Source of the DNA: Clostridia bacterium
GTDB lineage: Bacteria > Bacillota > Clostridia > Oscillospirales > Acutalibacteraceae
DNA length: 64,000 bases
Reading direction: 5' to 3'
NCBI GenBank assembly: GCA_017516445.1
Contig: JAFXCZ010000011.1
Location: 1 to 64,000 of the forward strand
Part shown: piece by piece, positions 1-7,983 of the stretch
Position numbering within the stretch: the stretch's first letter is position 1
How the letters are laid out: each line of letters opens with the position of its first letter
The notes under the pieces: generated by a model
Databases searched by the model: none
What the model saw: the letters and a program-made list of their open reading frames with translations, nothing else
What the model was told of the DNA's origin: nothing
Translations under genes and position numbers: made by a program

Positions 1-118
1 AAATACAATAAAGGTCTCTTTTGAAAAACCACTATTATCAACATCGTTTCAAAATATGTAGGGGTTCGAACACATAGGTCAAAAAATCAAAGGGGTTCGA
101 ATTTGTGCTCCCTTTCCA

Positions 119-158
119 AAAAAGAGAGTAACAACCCTTGTGGTTGGTGCTCTCTTTT
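119..158. terminator. hairpin with flanking A and T runs, possible bidirectional terminator
   Basis: An AAAAAGAGAG arm pairs with CTCTCTTTTT, enclosing an inner ACAACC/GGTTG stem. The A run and T run on either side fit a terminator usable on either strand. The gene it serves would lie left of the window. Confidence 0.5.
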
Positions 159-296
159 TCCGTTTGAAAGGGATTCGAACAAGGAGGGAGCGAAGCGGAA
201 GAAAACAACCTAAATGGTTGTTTTCGCCGACGTGGCAACGAGCGCAGCGAGGCGATAGGCGCGGGAGCGCCGGGACAAAATCCCTTCGGGCGGGCC

Positions 297-332
297 AAAA
301 TCGACAAGTTTCGACAGGAACTTGTCGATTTT
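297..332. repeat. perfect 14-bp inverted repeat
   Basis: The arm AAAATCGACAAGTT is followed after eight bases by its exact reverse complement. The arms begin and end in A and T runs, so it could act as a factor-independent terminator, but no gene directly precedes it. A related half-arm (ATTGTCGATT) recurs near 379. Confidence 0.6.
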
Positions 333-338
333 ACTTTT

Positions 339-450
339 TCACTATTAACTCTTCACTTTTCACTATTCTCTTTCGAAAATTGTCGATTAAGTAATAAGTA
401 ATAGTGAAGAATGAAAAAGCTGATGTGTGCCTTTGGCACGAACAGATAAC
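339..450 (-). repeat. dispersed repeat copy 1 (TTCACTATT-rich tract plus GTGCC-NNN-GGCAC hairpin)
   Basis: Tandem-like TTCACTATT/TTCACTTTT words occur at 345-375. An inverted counterpart lies at 390-415, followed by a small GTGCC-TTT-GGCAC hairpin near 426. Read on the minus strand, the order hairpin then TTCACTATT tract is the same as at 63605-63660. No coding potential is evident, so this looks like a short non-autonomous intergenic repeat. Confidence 0.5.
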
Positions 451-536
451 TCGAAAACGCAAAAATTAGGATTCTAACAAAGAGAGCACTAAGCGTTAGG
501 TGAAAATATTTTTACACAGTATTAACAATTTGTTTA

Positions 537-565
537 TTGAATTATTAAACCCAATAAGATATAAT
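537..565 (+). promoter_or_regulatory. sigma-A-type promoter of the ferritin gene
   Basis: TTGAAT (537-542) and TATAAT (560-565) are separated by 17 nt. A short leader with an AAGGAGG ribosome site leads to the ATG at 591. No clear PerR or Fur box was recognised around it. Confidence 0.75.
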
Positions 566-590
566 TAAGAAAAACAAGGAGGAATTAATT

Positions 591-1100
591 ATGAACGCAA
601 AAGTACATGAACTGCTTAATCAGCAAATTAATAAAGAATTTTATTCTGCATATCTGTATCTCGAATTTTCAAACTATTTTGAAGACGCAGGCTTAGACGG
701 TTTTGCAAATTGGTATATGATACAGGCACAGGAAGAAAGAGACCACGCAATGCTTTTTTATACCTACCTTCAAAACGAAAACCAAAAGGTTACACTTGAA
801 GCAATTGCTAAGCCCGATAAGGTGCTAAACAGCCACATGGATGTATTAAAAGCCGGCCTTGAGCACGAGGAATATGTCACTTCCCTTATAAACGATATTT
901 ATGCCGCTGCTTACGAGGTTAAGGACTTCCGAACAATGCAGTTCCTTGACTGGTTTGTAAAGGAGCAGGGCGAAGAGGAAACTAACGCTAACGATTTGAT
1001 TACCAAAATGGAATTGTTCGGCACTGACCCGAAAAGCCTTTATATGCTTAACCAAGAGCTTGCAGGCAGAGTTTACTCTGCTCCCTCTCTCGTTTTATAA
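591..1100 (+). CDS. ftnA: ferritin
   Basis: This is a non-haem bacterial ferritin that oxidises Fe(II) and stores ferric iron in a 24-subunit cytoplasmic shell. The 169 residues match the family length. The four-helix bundle carries the expected ferroxidase ligands: a Glu in the first helix (EFYSAYLYLE), the E-x-x-H pair in AQEERDHAM around residue 50, and a later Glu-rich helix (KEQGEEE). The ATG at 591 has an AAGGAGG site six to eight bases upstream. The gene appears monocistronic, with its own promoter and a weak terminator behind it. FtnA is preferred over bacterioferritin because no haem-ligand Met context is seen. A role in iron storage and oxidative protection is inferred from the family. 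Confidence 0.93.
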   Translation: MNAKVHELLNQQINKEFYSAYLYLEFSNYFEDAGLDGFANWYMIQAQEERDHAMLFYTYLQNENQKVTLEAIAKPDKVLNSHMDVLKAGLEHEEYVTSLINDIYAAAYEVKDFRTMQFLDWFVKEQGEEETNANDLITKMELFGTDPKSLYMLNQELAGRVYSAPSLVL

Positions 1101-1121
1101 ATTTAAGAATATAAGAGCAAA

Positions 1122-1166
1122 ACAGCATTCGTTGGCCTTTACAGCTTCGGATGCTGTAATTTTATA
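1122..1166 (+). terminator. probable terminator of ferritin gene
   Basis: ACAGCATTCG pairs with CGGATGCTGT (one G-T pair) across a loop and is followed by a T-rich run. It lies 20 bases after the ferritin stop. Confidence 0.6.
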
Positions 1167-1193
1167 TTTTAACTACTCTTTATGATAAAATAA

Positions 1194-1222
1194 TTGAAAA
1201 ATTTTACAAATGGGTATATAAT
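1194..1222 (+). promoter_or_regulatory. sigma-A-type promoter of the QueT operon
   Basis: TTGAAA (1194-1199), a 17-nt spacer and TATAAT (1217-1222). The leader to the ATG at 1252 is only about 20 nt, too short for a preQ1 riboswitch after the start site. Confidence 0.8.
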
Positions 1223-1251
1223 AAGTGTAATAATAATTAGGATGGGAATTT

Positions 1252-1779
1252 ATGTCCACAAAAAAGAAGAACTTACGCTTTATAACCACTGCGGCTTTTA
1301 TTGCTGCAGTTTATGCCGCTCTCACATTTTTCGGTAACTTTTTCGGTCTTTCTTACGGACCTATACAGGTGCGTTTTTCAGAAGCGTTGACCGTTTTGCC
1401 GCTTTTTACCCCTGCCGCAATACCCGGTCTTACGATAGGCTGCTTTATTGCAAATATAGGCTCGTTTAATTTATTGGATATGGTTTTCGGCACACTTGCC
1501 ACCTTTATTGCGGCAGTGCTTACCTATCTTTTACGCGATATTAAATTTAAAAAGCTTCCGCTTTTGGCTATTTTACCACCCGTTGTGATAAATGCCGTAA
1601 TAATAGGCTTGGAAATCGCATTTTTCTTCTTGCCAGAGGGCTTTACATTGTACGGGTTTATAATTTCGGCACTGCAGGTAGGTTTGGGACAGCTGATTGC
1701 CTGCTACGGATTAGGGGTTCCGCTTTATTTAACCCTCAAAAGCAAGAATTTTTCTTTTGAAAACATTTTTAAGGTTTAG
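1252..1779 (+). CDS. queT: QueT-family ECF transporter substrate-binding subunit
   Basis: This is a small integral membrane S-component, 175 residues with about five hydrophobic segments. It matches the QueT family, whose members pair with a shared ECF energising module to import queuosine precursors. The family pattern is visible: basic N-terminus, a VYAALTFF first helix, YGPIQVRFSEALTVLPLF and PAAIPGLTIGCFIANI. The energising ATPases are not in the window. It starts at an ATG with a weak GGATGGG site and lies 13 bp before the sugar transferase gene, so the two may share a transcript although their jobs are unrelated. Substrate assignment rests on family resemblance alone, because many clostridial QueT genes lose the usual preQ1 riboswitch, as here. 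Confidence 0.85.
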   Translation: MSTKKKNLRFITTAAFIAAVYAALTFFGNFFGLSYGPIQVRFSEALTVLPLFTPAAIPGLTIGCFIANIGSFNLLDMVFGTLATFIAAVLTYLLRDIKFKKLPLLAILPPVVINAVIIGLEIAFFFLPEGFTLYGFIISALQVGLGQLIACYGLGVPLYLTLKSKNFSFENIFKV

Positions 1780-1792
1780 GATGTGAAAAGCT

Positions 1793-3190
1793 TTGAACAA
1801 TCTAATTAACTTCCGCAAAACAGTAATGCGTTTGATAAAGATACTTATTATAGCATCTATTACCTTTTCTTTTATACAAACATGGGTAACAAACTATACC
1901 TCTTCATTGTTCAGCCGTAACGGTAACTATGTTGTTATCTTCTCTTTCGTGTTTATTCTTTTTATTTTCTGCTCGCTTTACGGCGCATTCAAAATTGGCA
2001 TTTACCGCATACATGAGCTTATTTACAGCTTTTCGCTTTCGATACTGCTGACAAACTTTTTGATGTACTTGGAGCTAAGCCTTATCGCACGTGAAATGGT
2101 TGCAGTGCCCCCACTGCTTATAAATGTTATTTTTCAGATTATTATCGCCTTTATAGGCTGTGCGTGTGCAAACACGGTTTACTTTAAGCTCTACCCTGCA
2201 AGACGTCTTGTTGCGGTTTTCGGCGATGATGCCACAGGCTTTAAGCTTATAAACCGTATGAGCCATATTCCCGAACGCTTTAAAATAGAGCGTGGCATAA
2301 ACGCAAATTCCACCTCTATAGAGGATATTAAAAAAGCAATCTTTCCTTATGACGGGGTTATAATCTGCGATATTGATAAAAACATTGAAAAACAGATTTA
2401 TGCTTACTGCTACGCCAACCAGAAACGAATTTATATGCTGCCTGCTATAACCGATATTATTATAAACCACAGCTATGAAATCCAGATTGGCGACACCCCC
2501 GTTATTATGAGCCGCAACCGCGGACTAACTACCGAACAGCTTATACTAAAACGGGTAATGGATATTATAATCTCGGCGTTAGCGCTTCTTATAACCAGTC
2601 CTTTTATGCTTATAGCTGCAATTGCAATTAAGCTTGACGACGGCGGTCCGATTTTCTTTAAGCAAAACCGCATTACAAAGGACGGAAAGATATTTAACGT
2701 GCTGAAATTCCGCTCGATGATAGTTGATGCCGATAAGGACGGCGCAAAAAAAGCTGAAGTGGGCGACAACCGCATAACAAAGGTGGGCAAGGTTATCCGT
2801 GCTTGCCGTCTGGACGAATTGCCGCAGCTTATAAATGTGCTTAAGGGCGATATGTCGCTTGTAGGTCCGCGTCCCGAAAGAATTGAAAACGTTTATGAAT
2901 ATTCCAATGCTTACCCCGAATTTGAGCTTCGCCATAAAGTAAAGGGCGGTATTACAGGCTACGCGCAGTTGTACGGAAAGTATAACACAAGCCCTAAGGA
3001 TAAGCTTAATATGGACCTTATCTATATAGAAACCTACTCTATTATACAAGATATCAAGCTACTGATTCTTACCATTAAAATTCTATTTATGAAAGAAAGC
3101 ACCGAGGGCTTCGATGCTTCTGCAAATGCCAATGTAAAGGCACCAAAAACACACTCTACACAGGAGAGCGATTATGGAACTGAACAGTAA
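1793..3190 (+). CDS. polyisoprenyl-phosphate sugar-1-phosphate transferase (long form)
   Basis: This membrane enzyme primes surface-glycan synthesis by moving a sugar-1-phosphate from a nucleotide sugar onto undecaprenyl phosphate. The 465 residues show four N-terminal hydrophobic helices (about 10-135), a nucleotide-binding-like middle domain (about 140-245) and a C-terminal bacterial sugar transferase domain. That domain carries the KRVMDIIIS entry helix, the basic FKQNRIT and FRSM motifs and the catalytic signature DELPQLINVLKGD followed by VGPRPE. The start is a TTG at 1793 behind AGGATGTG. The stop overlaps the next gene by 17 bp. It is a second priming enzyme in the window, the other being at 36026-36646. 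The sugar cannot be told from sequence. Confidence 0.9.
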   Translation: MNNLINFRKTVMRLIKILIIASITFSFIQTWVTNYTSSLFSRNGNYVVIFSFVFILFIFCSLYGAFKIGIYRIHELIYSFSLSILLTNFLMYLELSLIAREMVAVPPLLINVIFQIIIAFIGCACANTVYFKLYPARRLVAVFGDDATGFKLINRMSHIPERFKIERGINANSTSIEDIKKAIFPYDGVIICDIDKNIEKQIYAYCYANQKRIYMLPAITDIIINHSYEIQIGDTPVIMSRNRGLTTEQLILKRVMDIIISALALLITSPFMLIAAIAIKLDDGGPIFFKQNRITKDGKIFNVLKFRSMIVDADKDGAKKAEVGDNRITKVGKVIRACRLDELPQLINVLKGDMSLVGPRPERIENVYEYSNAYPEFELRHKVKGGITGYAQLYGKYNTSPKDKLNMDLIYIETYSIIQDIKLLILTIKILFMKESTEGFDASANANVKAPKTHSTQESDYGTEQ

Positions 3191-4322
3191 AAATATTAAA
3201 AAAATACTTATACTGGTATTTTTCTCTGCAATTATTGTCTGCGGTGTTTTCAATATGTCAAGCGTGTTTGGATTTGTTTCAAAGCTTTATTCCTTTATAA
3301 GCCCGATTATCGCCGCATTCTGTATTGCGTTTGTATTCAACGTTTTGCTTAATGCACTTGAAAATAAAGTATTCTTTTTTATGGACAAGGCAAAGCGGAA
3401 ATTTGTGCAAAAAATGAAGCGTCCCGTATGCTTGATTCTTACCTATGTTCTCGCATTCGGTCTTATTTCACTTTTAGTTTTGGTAATAATACCCGATATT
3501 ATTGACACAGTGTTTTACCTTGTTAAAAATCTGCCCGCCTTTCTTGAAAGTGCACGCGAATGGCTCGTAGATTTTGCCGCAAGATTTAATATTCCCGAAA
3601 GCAAAGTGCCCACCATAAACCTTGATTTTGCCGCGCTTACAGGCGCTTTACAGGAAATTTTCTCGGCTTATTCAAACAACATTGTCGACGGCGCTATAGA
3701 TATTACCTCCTCGGTTGTAGGCGGTGTTTACGACACCCTTTTCAGTATCATTATCTCAATCTATATCTTAGCCCAAAAGGAACGCATTGGCGGTTTTGTG
3801 AAAAGTGTTATAAATTCATTTTTACCCAACAAAACCGCAAACGGCATTTATCATTTAGCATCCCACGCTTCAAATTCTTTTTCAAGATTTATTGGCGGTC
3901 AGCTTACCGAAGCGGTTATTTTAGGTGTTCTTTGCTATATAGGTATGCTTATCTTCCGCTTCCCCAATGCGCCGATTATCTCGGTTTTAATTGCTGTAAC
4001 CTCGTTAGTTCCCGTTGTGGGCGCATTTACAGGTGTTGCAATCGGCTTCTTGTTAATCCTTATCACAAACCCGATAAAAGCCCTTTTCTTCATCGTCTTT
4101 ATATTAGTGCTTCAGCAAATTGAGGGTAACCTTATCTATCCGCGCGTTGTAGGTAAAGCGGTAGGACTTCCTGCCGTAATTGTTATAAGCGCAGTGCTTG
4201 TAGGCGGTAATGTGGGCGGAATACTGGGCGCACTCATCGGTGTTCCCGTTTCGGCACTTTTGTACACCCTCTTAAAAGAGGCTATACAAAACCGTAAAAG
4301 CAAAACAATAAAGGCTGAATAA
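3174..4322 (+). CDS. AI-2E family transporter (PerM-like permease)
   Basis: A polytopic membrane protein of 382 residues with about eight hydrophobic segments. It matches the AI-2E/PerM transporter family. The family is named for TqsA autoinducer-2 export, but members also include Na+/H+ antiporters, so the substrate here is unknown. Typical features are paired N-terminal helices, a soluble loop (about 110-160) and the late glycine-rich helices with QQIEGNLIYPRVVGK and GGILGALIGVPVSALL. The ATG at 3174 lies inside the end of the sugar transferase gene (GGAGAGCG ribosome site), which implies translational coupling. A strong terminator follows directly. Confidence 0.88.
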   Translation: MELNSKNIKKILILVFFSAIIVCGVFNMSSVFGFVSKLYSFISPIIAAFCIAFVFNVLLNALENKVFFFMDKAKRKFVQKMKRPVCLILTYVLAFGLISLLVLVIIPDIIDTVFYLVKNLPAFLESAREWLVDFAARFNIPESKVPTINLDFAALTGALQEIFSAYSNNIVDGAIDITSSVVGGVYDTLFSIIISIYILAQKERIGGFVKSVINSFLPNKTANGIYHLASHASNSFSRFIGGQLTEAVILGVLCYIGMLIFRFPNAPIISVLIAVTSLVPVVGAFTGVAIGFLLILITNPIKALFFIVFILVLQQIEGNLIYPRVVGKAVGLPAVIVISAVLVGGNVGGILGALIGVPVSALLYTLLKEAIQNRKSKTIKAE

Positions 4323-4326
4323 TTTT

Positions 4327-4360
4327 AAGGCTGTCTTACCGCTTGTAAGACAGCCTTTTT
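4327..4360. terminator. bidirectional terminator between convergent genes
   Basis: AAGGCTGTCTTAC pairs with GTAAGACAGCCTT over a 5-nt loop. It has T runs on both strands and lies between the AI-2E gene and the pepP-like gene, whose stop touches the stem. Confidence 0.9.
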
Positions 4361-5427
4361 CATAATATTATTAACTTTTTCGAACTTTTAGTAAAATTCT
4401 CATAACCGCTGTCGGTCACCAGTACCATATCTTCAATCCTTACGCCAAACTCACTTTCTAAATAAATACCGGGTTCAACCGTCATAACCGTACCGCTTTT
4501 CAAAACCGAGGTGTCCCGCGTATTAAAGGCAGGGTTTTCGTGAATTTCAAGTCCTAAGCTATGTCCAAGCCCGTGGCCGAAGCAGTTTTCAAAGCCCGAA
4601 TTATCAATAAAGTCACGCGCTGCAGCATCAATATCCTTACATACCGCACCTGCCTTTATCTTTTTAAAGGCTAATTGTTGTGCCTTTAGAACAGTTTCGT
4701 AAACCTTGCGCTGTTTGTCGGTAACTTCCCCCACAGCAACGGTGCGCGTCATATCCGAGCAATAGCCGTTCACCCTCGCGCCGAAATCCATTGTTATAAA
4801 ATCACCGTTTTGTATTTGCTTATCGGTAGGCACGCCGTGCGGCAGGGACGAATTTTTACCCGAAACCACTATAAAATCAAAGGCAACCCCGTCACTACCG
4901 TTTTTACGTGCAAAAAACTCCATATCGAGCGCTATTTCCCTTTCGGTTTTGCCTACCTTTATTTTATCTAGAATATAACTAAAGGTTTTATCAGTAATTT
5001 CCTGTGCGGCTTTTATGCTTTCAAGCTCATTTTCCTCTTTAATAGAACGCAGCAGATTAATACTATTTTGTATTTTACTGTTGGTTGAGATTGTAATCTC
5101 CTCTAGCCTTTCTTTAAGCCTCTCATAAACCGACAGATTGATTGTTTCGGTTTCTAAAAATAACTCTTTTATATTCTCTTTATTCAAGATTTCTGCCATT
5201 TGCTTATAGCTGTCGGTAGCAAGATGTACCTCCATATCGCAAACCACCTTTTTCGCCTTTTCGAAATAGCGAAAATCTATAAGAAAAAATGCATTTTGGG
5301 GTGTTATTATTACAATTCCTGCCGAAGAGCGAAAGCCTGTAAAATAAAATCGGTTAAAGCTATCGAAAATGATAGCCGCTTCACCCGACTTTAAGCTTTC
5401 CCTTAAGGCTTGTATTCTTTGCTTCAT
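4360..5427 (-). CDS. M24-family aminopeptidase (Xaa-Pro aminopeptidase type)
   Basis: This cytoplasmic metallopeptidase removes N-terminal residues, typically those preceding proline. The 355 residues split into a creatinase-like N-terminal domain (1-130) and the pita-bread catalytic domain. All five metal ligands of M24 are visible in order: Asp in TMDFGARV, Asp in YCSDMTRT, His in FGHGLGHSLG, Glu in TVEPGIYL and Glu in VRIEDMVLV. The ATG at 5427 has an AAGGAG site and lies inside the end of the upstream symporter gene (47-bp overlap), so the pair is one operon. Assignment to the PepP/PepQ-like group is secure; exact peptide specificity is not. Confidence 0.92.
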   Translation of the reverse strand: MKQRIQALRESLKSGEAAIIFDSFNRFYFTGFRSSAGIVIITPQNAFFLIDFRYFEKAKKVVCDMEVHLATDSYKQMAEILNKENIKELFLETETINLSVYERLKERLEEITISTNSKIQNSINLLRSIKEENELESIKAAQEITDKTFSYILDKIKVGKTEREIALDMEFFARKNGSDGVAFDFIVVSGKNSSLPHGVPTDKQIQNGDFITMDFGARVNGYCSDMTRTVAVGEVTDKQRKVYETVLKAQQLAFKKIKAGAVCKDIDAAARDFIDNSGFENCFGHGLGHSLGLEIHENPAFNTRDTSVLKSGTVMTVEPGIYLESEFGVRIEDMVLVTDSGYENFTKSSKKLIIL

Positions 5428-6733
5428 TTTGTTCTCCTTTTAAAACCGAAATTGCAGGCCGTGAGAGCATTAAGACTGCAAAAACGTTTATTATTAACAT
5501 TATTCCGTTAAAAAATTCTGCCAAGCGGAAGGCGTAATCCACCCGCGCTACCGCGCCGATAACACAAAAAAACGGATATATAACCGTAAACACTCTTTTG
5601 CCTTTATTACCGAACAAAAACTCAGCACAGCTTATACCGTATGCCGCCCAACCAATAACGCTTGAAACTGCAAAAAGGCTTAGCATTACCGCAAGCACCA
5701 CAGGCGCAAAGCCGCCGTAAAGGGTGGAAAGTGCTTTGCTTACAAGACCGCTTGATGCAACACTCTCATAATCTATAATAACTCCGCTGCAAAGAATTGT
5801 CAATGCTGTGAGAGTGCAGATAAGTATTGTATCAACAAACACTTCAAATATACCGAAAAAGCCTTGCGTTTCAGCCTTGGCGTCCTGTGCGGCGGTGTGC
5901 GCCAGCCCTGCCGTGCCAAGCCCCGCCTCGTTTGAGAAAATACCCTTTTGCGCACCCGTTATAACCGTACAGTAGACCGAGCCCACCGCACCGCCTGTTA
6001 CCGAGTGCGGTGAAAAAGCACCCTTTAAAATGCTCAAAAGCGCGTCATCTATAACCCTATAATTTTTTATAATCACACCAAAGCAAAAAATAATATACAA
6101 AACCGCCATTAAGGGAAGCACCGCAGTTGTAAATGCGGTGATTTTTTTGGCACCACCCGATATAATCACCGCTACGGCTATAAAAAAGCATAAGCCAATT
6201 ATCACTTTTATAAAATCGCCTTGCCCTATTACCGAAACACAGGCATTAATCTGGGTAATATTGCCTGTAGTGAATGCCGAAAAAATACCCGCAATACAAA
6301 AAATCACTGCCAACACGCCAAAGCCTTTGCCTAAGCCGTCCCTTATATAATACATCGGTCCGCCTTTGTATTCGTTTTCTTTTCGGTAAAGAAGCGCTAC
6401 AACTATTTCTACCGCCTTTACCACCATACTGACAAGCGCGCTTATCCACATCCAGAAAACCGCTCCCGCACCGCCTATGGAGATTGCCGCCGCAACCCCC
6501 GCAATATTGCCTGTACCCACCGTAGCCGCAAGAGAGTTGCAAACCGCACCAAAGGAGGAAATTCCGTCACCTCTTTTGTCTTTTTGACTTAGCGAAAATT
6601 TTATTGCCGTAAAAAACTTTCTGATTTGCACACCGCGGGTTTTAAACGTAAAATAAACCCCTGCAACAACCAAAAAAGTGAATGGGAGCATTCCCGAAAT
6701 AATAGCCTCAAGCTTTAAAAATATATTATCCAT
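5381..6733 (-). CDS. AGCS-family sodium:alanine/glycine symporter
   Basis: An integral membrane cotransporter of 450 residues with about ten to eleven hydrophobic helices. It imports alanine or glycine with Na+. The family signature is clear: SLAATVGTGNIAGVAAAISIG near residue 70, the KENEYKGGPMYYI loop, and GAQKGIFSNEAGLGTA in the middle. The ATG at 6733 has an AAGGAT site. It is the first gene of a two-gene operon with the aminopeptidase, a sensible pairing of amino-acid uptake with peptide trimming. Length and motifs are complete. Confidence 0.93.
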   Translation of the reverse strand: MDNIFLKLEAIISGMLPFTFLVVAGVYFTFKTRGVQIRKFFTAIKFSLSQKDKRGDGISSFGAVCNSLAATVGTGNIAGVAAAISIGGAGAVFWMWISALVSMVVKAVEIVVALLYRKENEYKGGPMYYIRDGLGKGFGVLAVIFCIAGIFSAFTTGNITQINACVSVIGQGDFIKVIIGLCFFIAVAVIISGGAKKITAFTTAVLPLMAVLYIIFCFGVIIKNYRVIDDALLSILKGAFSPHSVTGGAVGSVYCTVITGAQKGIFSNEAGLGTAGLAHTAAQDAKAETQGFFGIFEVFVDTILICTLTALTILCSGVIIDYESVASSGLVSKALSTLYGGFAPVVLAVMLSLFAVSSVIGWAAYGISCAEFLFGNKGKRVFTVIYPFFCVIGAVARVDYAFRLAEFFNGIMLIINVFAVLMLSRPAISVLKGEQNEAKNTSLKGKLKVG

Positions 6734-6795
6734 ACCGCAAATCCTTATTTGTTTTATTTATTGATACTCATTTTAAAAAATATTTATGATACTTA

Positions 6796-6824
6796 TTGAA
6801 ATTTTTTACTCGGTATAGTATAAT
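6796..6824 (+). promoter_or_regulatory. sigma-A-type promoter of the cysteine desulfurase-thiI operon
   Basis: TTGAAA (6796-6801), a 17-nt spacer and TATAAT (6819-6824). The expected transcript start near 6831 leaves only about 27 nt of leader. This constrains the first gene's start codon to the segment with the ATA codon discussed in its entry. Confidence 0.85.
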
Positions 6825-6857
6825 TTTTTATGTATATACGGAACGGGGTGGAACAAT

Positions 6858-7982
6858 ATAGTTTATCTTGATAACAGTGCAACCACTAAACCTTGTGGTA
6901 AAGCAATTGAATATATGAACAACGCGCTTGAAAGTAACTGGGGCAACCCCTCCTCCTTGCATATTTTGGGTATGAATGCCGAAATTGCGGTAAATGAGGC
7001 GCGCGAATGTATTGCAAAAACGGTAAACGCTTCACCTAAGGAGATTATTTTCACCTCTTGCGGAACTGAGGCGAATAACACTGCTATAATGTCGGCTTTG
7101 CACCGCAAAAACCGCGGGAACCGAATTATTACTACAGCTATAGAGCACCCCTCGGTTTTAAAGGCGGCAGAGAGCCTTAAAGAATTTGGGTTTGAGGTTG
7201 TTTTATTAAAGCCCGACAGTAACGGCGTTATTTCACTTTCCGAGCTTGAAAAAGCACTTAACGATAAAACCGTGCTTGTAAGCATTATGCTTGTTAATAA
7301 TGAAACGGGCGCTATTGAGCCTGTAAAGCGAGCCGCAGAGCTTACACATAAGCTCGCAAAAAATGCCTTTTTCCACTGTGACGCGGTGCAAGCCTTTGGC
7401 AAAATGCCTATAAACGTTAAGGCTTTGGGTGTAGATATGCTAACCGCCAGCGGTCACAAAATCCACGCGCCTAAGGGTGTTGGCTTTTTGTACTGTTCTG
7501 AGCGCACACATATAGCCCCTTTGCTTATAGGCGGTGGTCAGGAAAACGGTATGCGCTCTGGCACTGAATGTGTTCCGCTTATCTGTGCCTTACACGGCGC
7601 TGTGGCAGATTTGCCCGACCTTCAAAACCAGCTCGATATTCAGCGCGAGCTTTATGATTACACTATAGAAAAACTTCTTGAAAACAATTTAGCCACCATC
7701 AACTCATCCACAGAAAGCTTGCCGTACGTTTTAAACATTTCGGTTAACGGCTACCGTTCTGAAACATTGCTCCACTTTTTAGAAAGCAAAAATATTTTTG
7801 TATCAAGCGGAAGTGCCTGCTCTAAAGGTAACGTGAGCTATGTTTTAAAGGAAATGGGAAAAAGTAATAAAGAAATTGACTCGGCACTTCGTATCAGCTT
7901 TTCACGCTTTAACACAAAGCAGGATATTGACACCCTTGTGACCGAGCTTATAAACGCTACAAAAAAACTCAGAAAGGCTTAA
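6858..7982 (+). CDS. cysteine desulfurase (NifS/NifZ type), apparent ATA start
   Basis: A PLP enzyme that converts cysteine to alanine and hands the sulfur to ThiI, encoded next, for 4-thiouridine in tRNA. The fold is complete only if translation begins upstream of the first in-frame ATG (6915). The codons from 6858 give VYLDNSATTKP, the normal family N-terminus. The frame is open back to a TAG at 6816, but has no ATG, GTG or TTG before 6915. The ATA at 6858 stands exactly where the family has Met, six bases after GGGGTGG. The PLP lysine lies in TASGHKIHAPKG and the catalytic Cys in SSGSACSKGN. Use of ATA is an inference; a base error or a start at 6915 (loss of 19 conserved residues) are the alternatives. 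Confidence 0.88.
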   Translation: MVYLDNSATTKPCGKAIEYMNNALESNWGNPSSLHILGMNAEIAVNEARECIAKTVNASPKEIIFTSCGTEANNTAIMSALHRKNRGNRIITTAIEHPSVLKAAESLKEFGFEVVLLKPDSNGVISLSELEKALNDKTVLVSIMLVNNETGAIEPVKRAAELTHKLAKNAFFHCDAVQAFGKMPINVKALGVDMLTASGHKIHAPKGVGFLYCSERTHIAPLLIGGGQENGMRSGTECVPLICALHGAVADLPDLQNQLDIQRELYDYTIEKLLENNLATINSSTESLPYVLNISVNGYRSETLLHFLESKNIFVSSGSACSKGNVSYVLKEMGKSNKEIDSALRISFSRFNTKQDIDTLVTELINATKKLRKA

Positions 7983-7983
7983 A

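Larger units (their letters stand above)
1..590. other. non-coding, hairpin-rich left edge
   Basis: I see no credible gene here. The stretch holds three copies of a GGGRTTCGAA motif (near 61, 92 and 170), several hairpins (119-158, 201-225 and a 14-bp perfect stem at 297-332) and GC-rich segments unlike the AT-rich flanks. The TTCGAA motif resembles a tRNA T-loop read backwards, but no cloverleaf can be folded around it. The right part carries a dispersed repeat (separate entry) and the ferritin promoter. Confidence 0.6.

Noticed and set aside
61..184. tRNA genes suggested by TTCGAA T-loop-like words
   Set aside because: No acceptor, D-arm or anticodon arm can be assembled on either strand.
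38..394. Two short reading frames at the left edge
   Set aside because: They run through hairpins and repeats, have no convincing ribosome sites and encode low-complexity sequence.
1100..1252. preQ1 riboswitch upstream of queT
   Set aside because: No preQ1-I or preQ1-II pattern is visible, and the promoter leaves a leader of only about 20 nt.
5381..5427. 47-bp overlap of symporter and aminopeptidase as a sequencing error
   Set aside because: Both proteins keep normal family lengths and the aminopeptidase ATG has a good ribosome site within the overlap, so the overlap is accepted.
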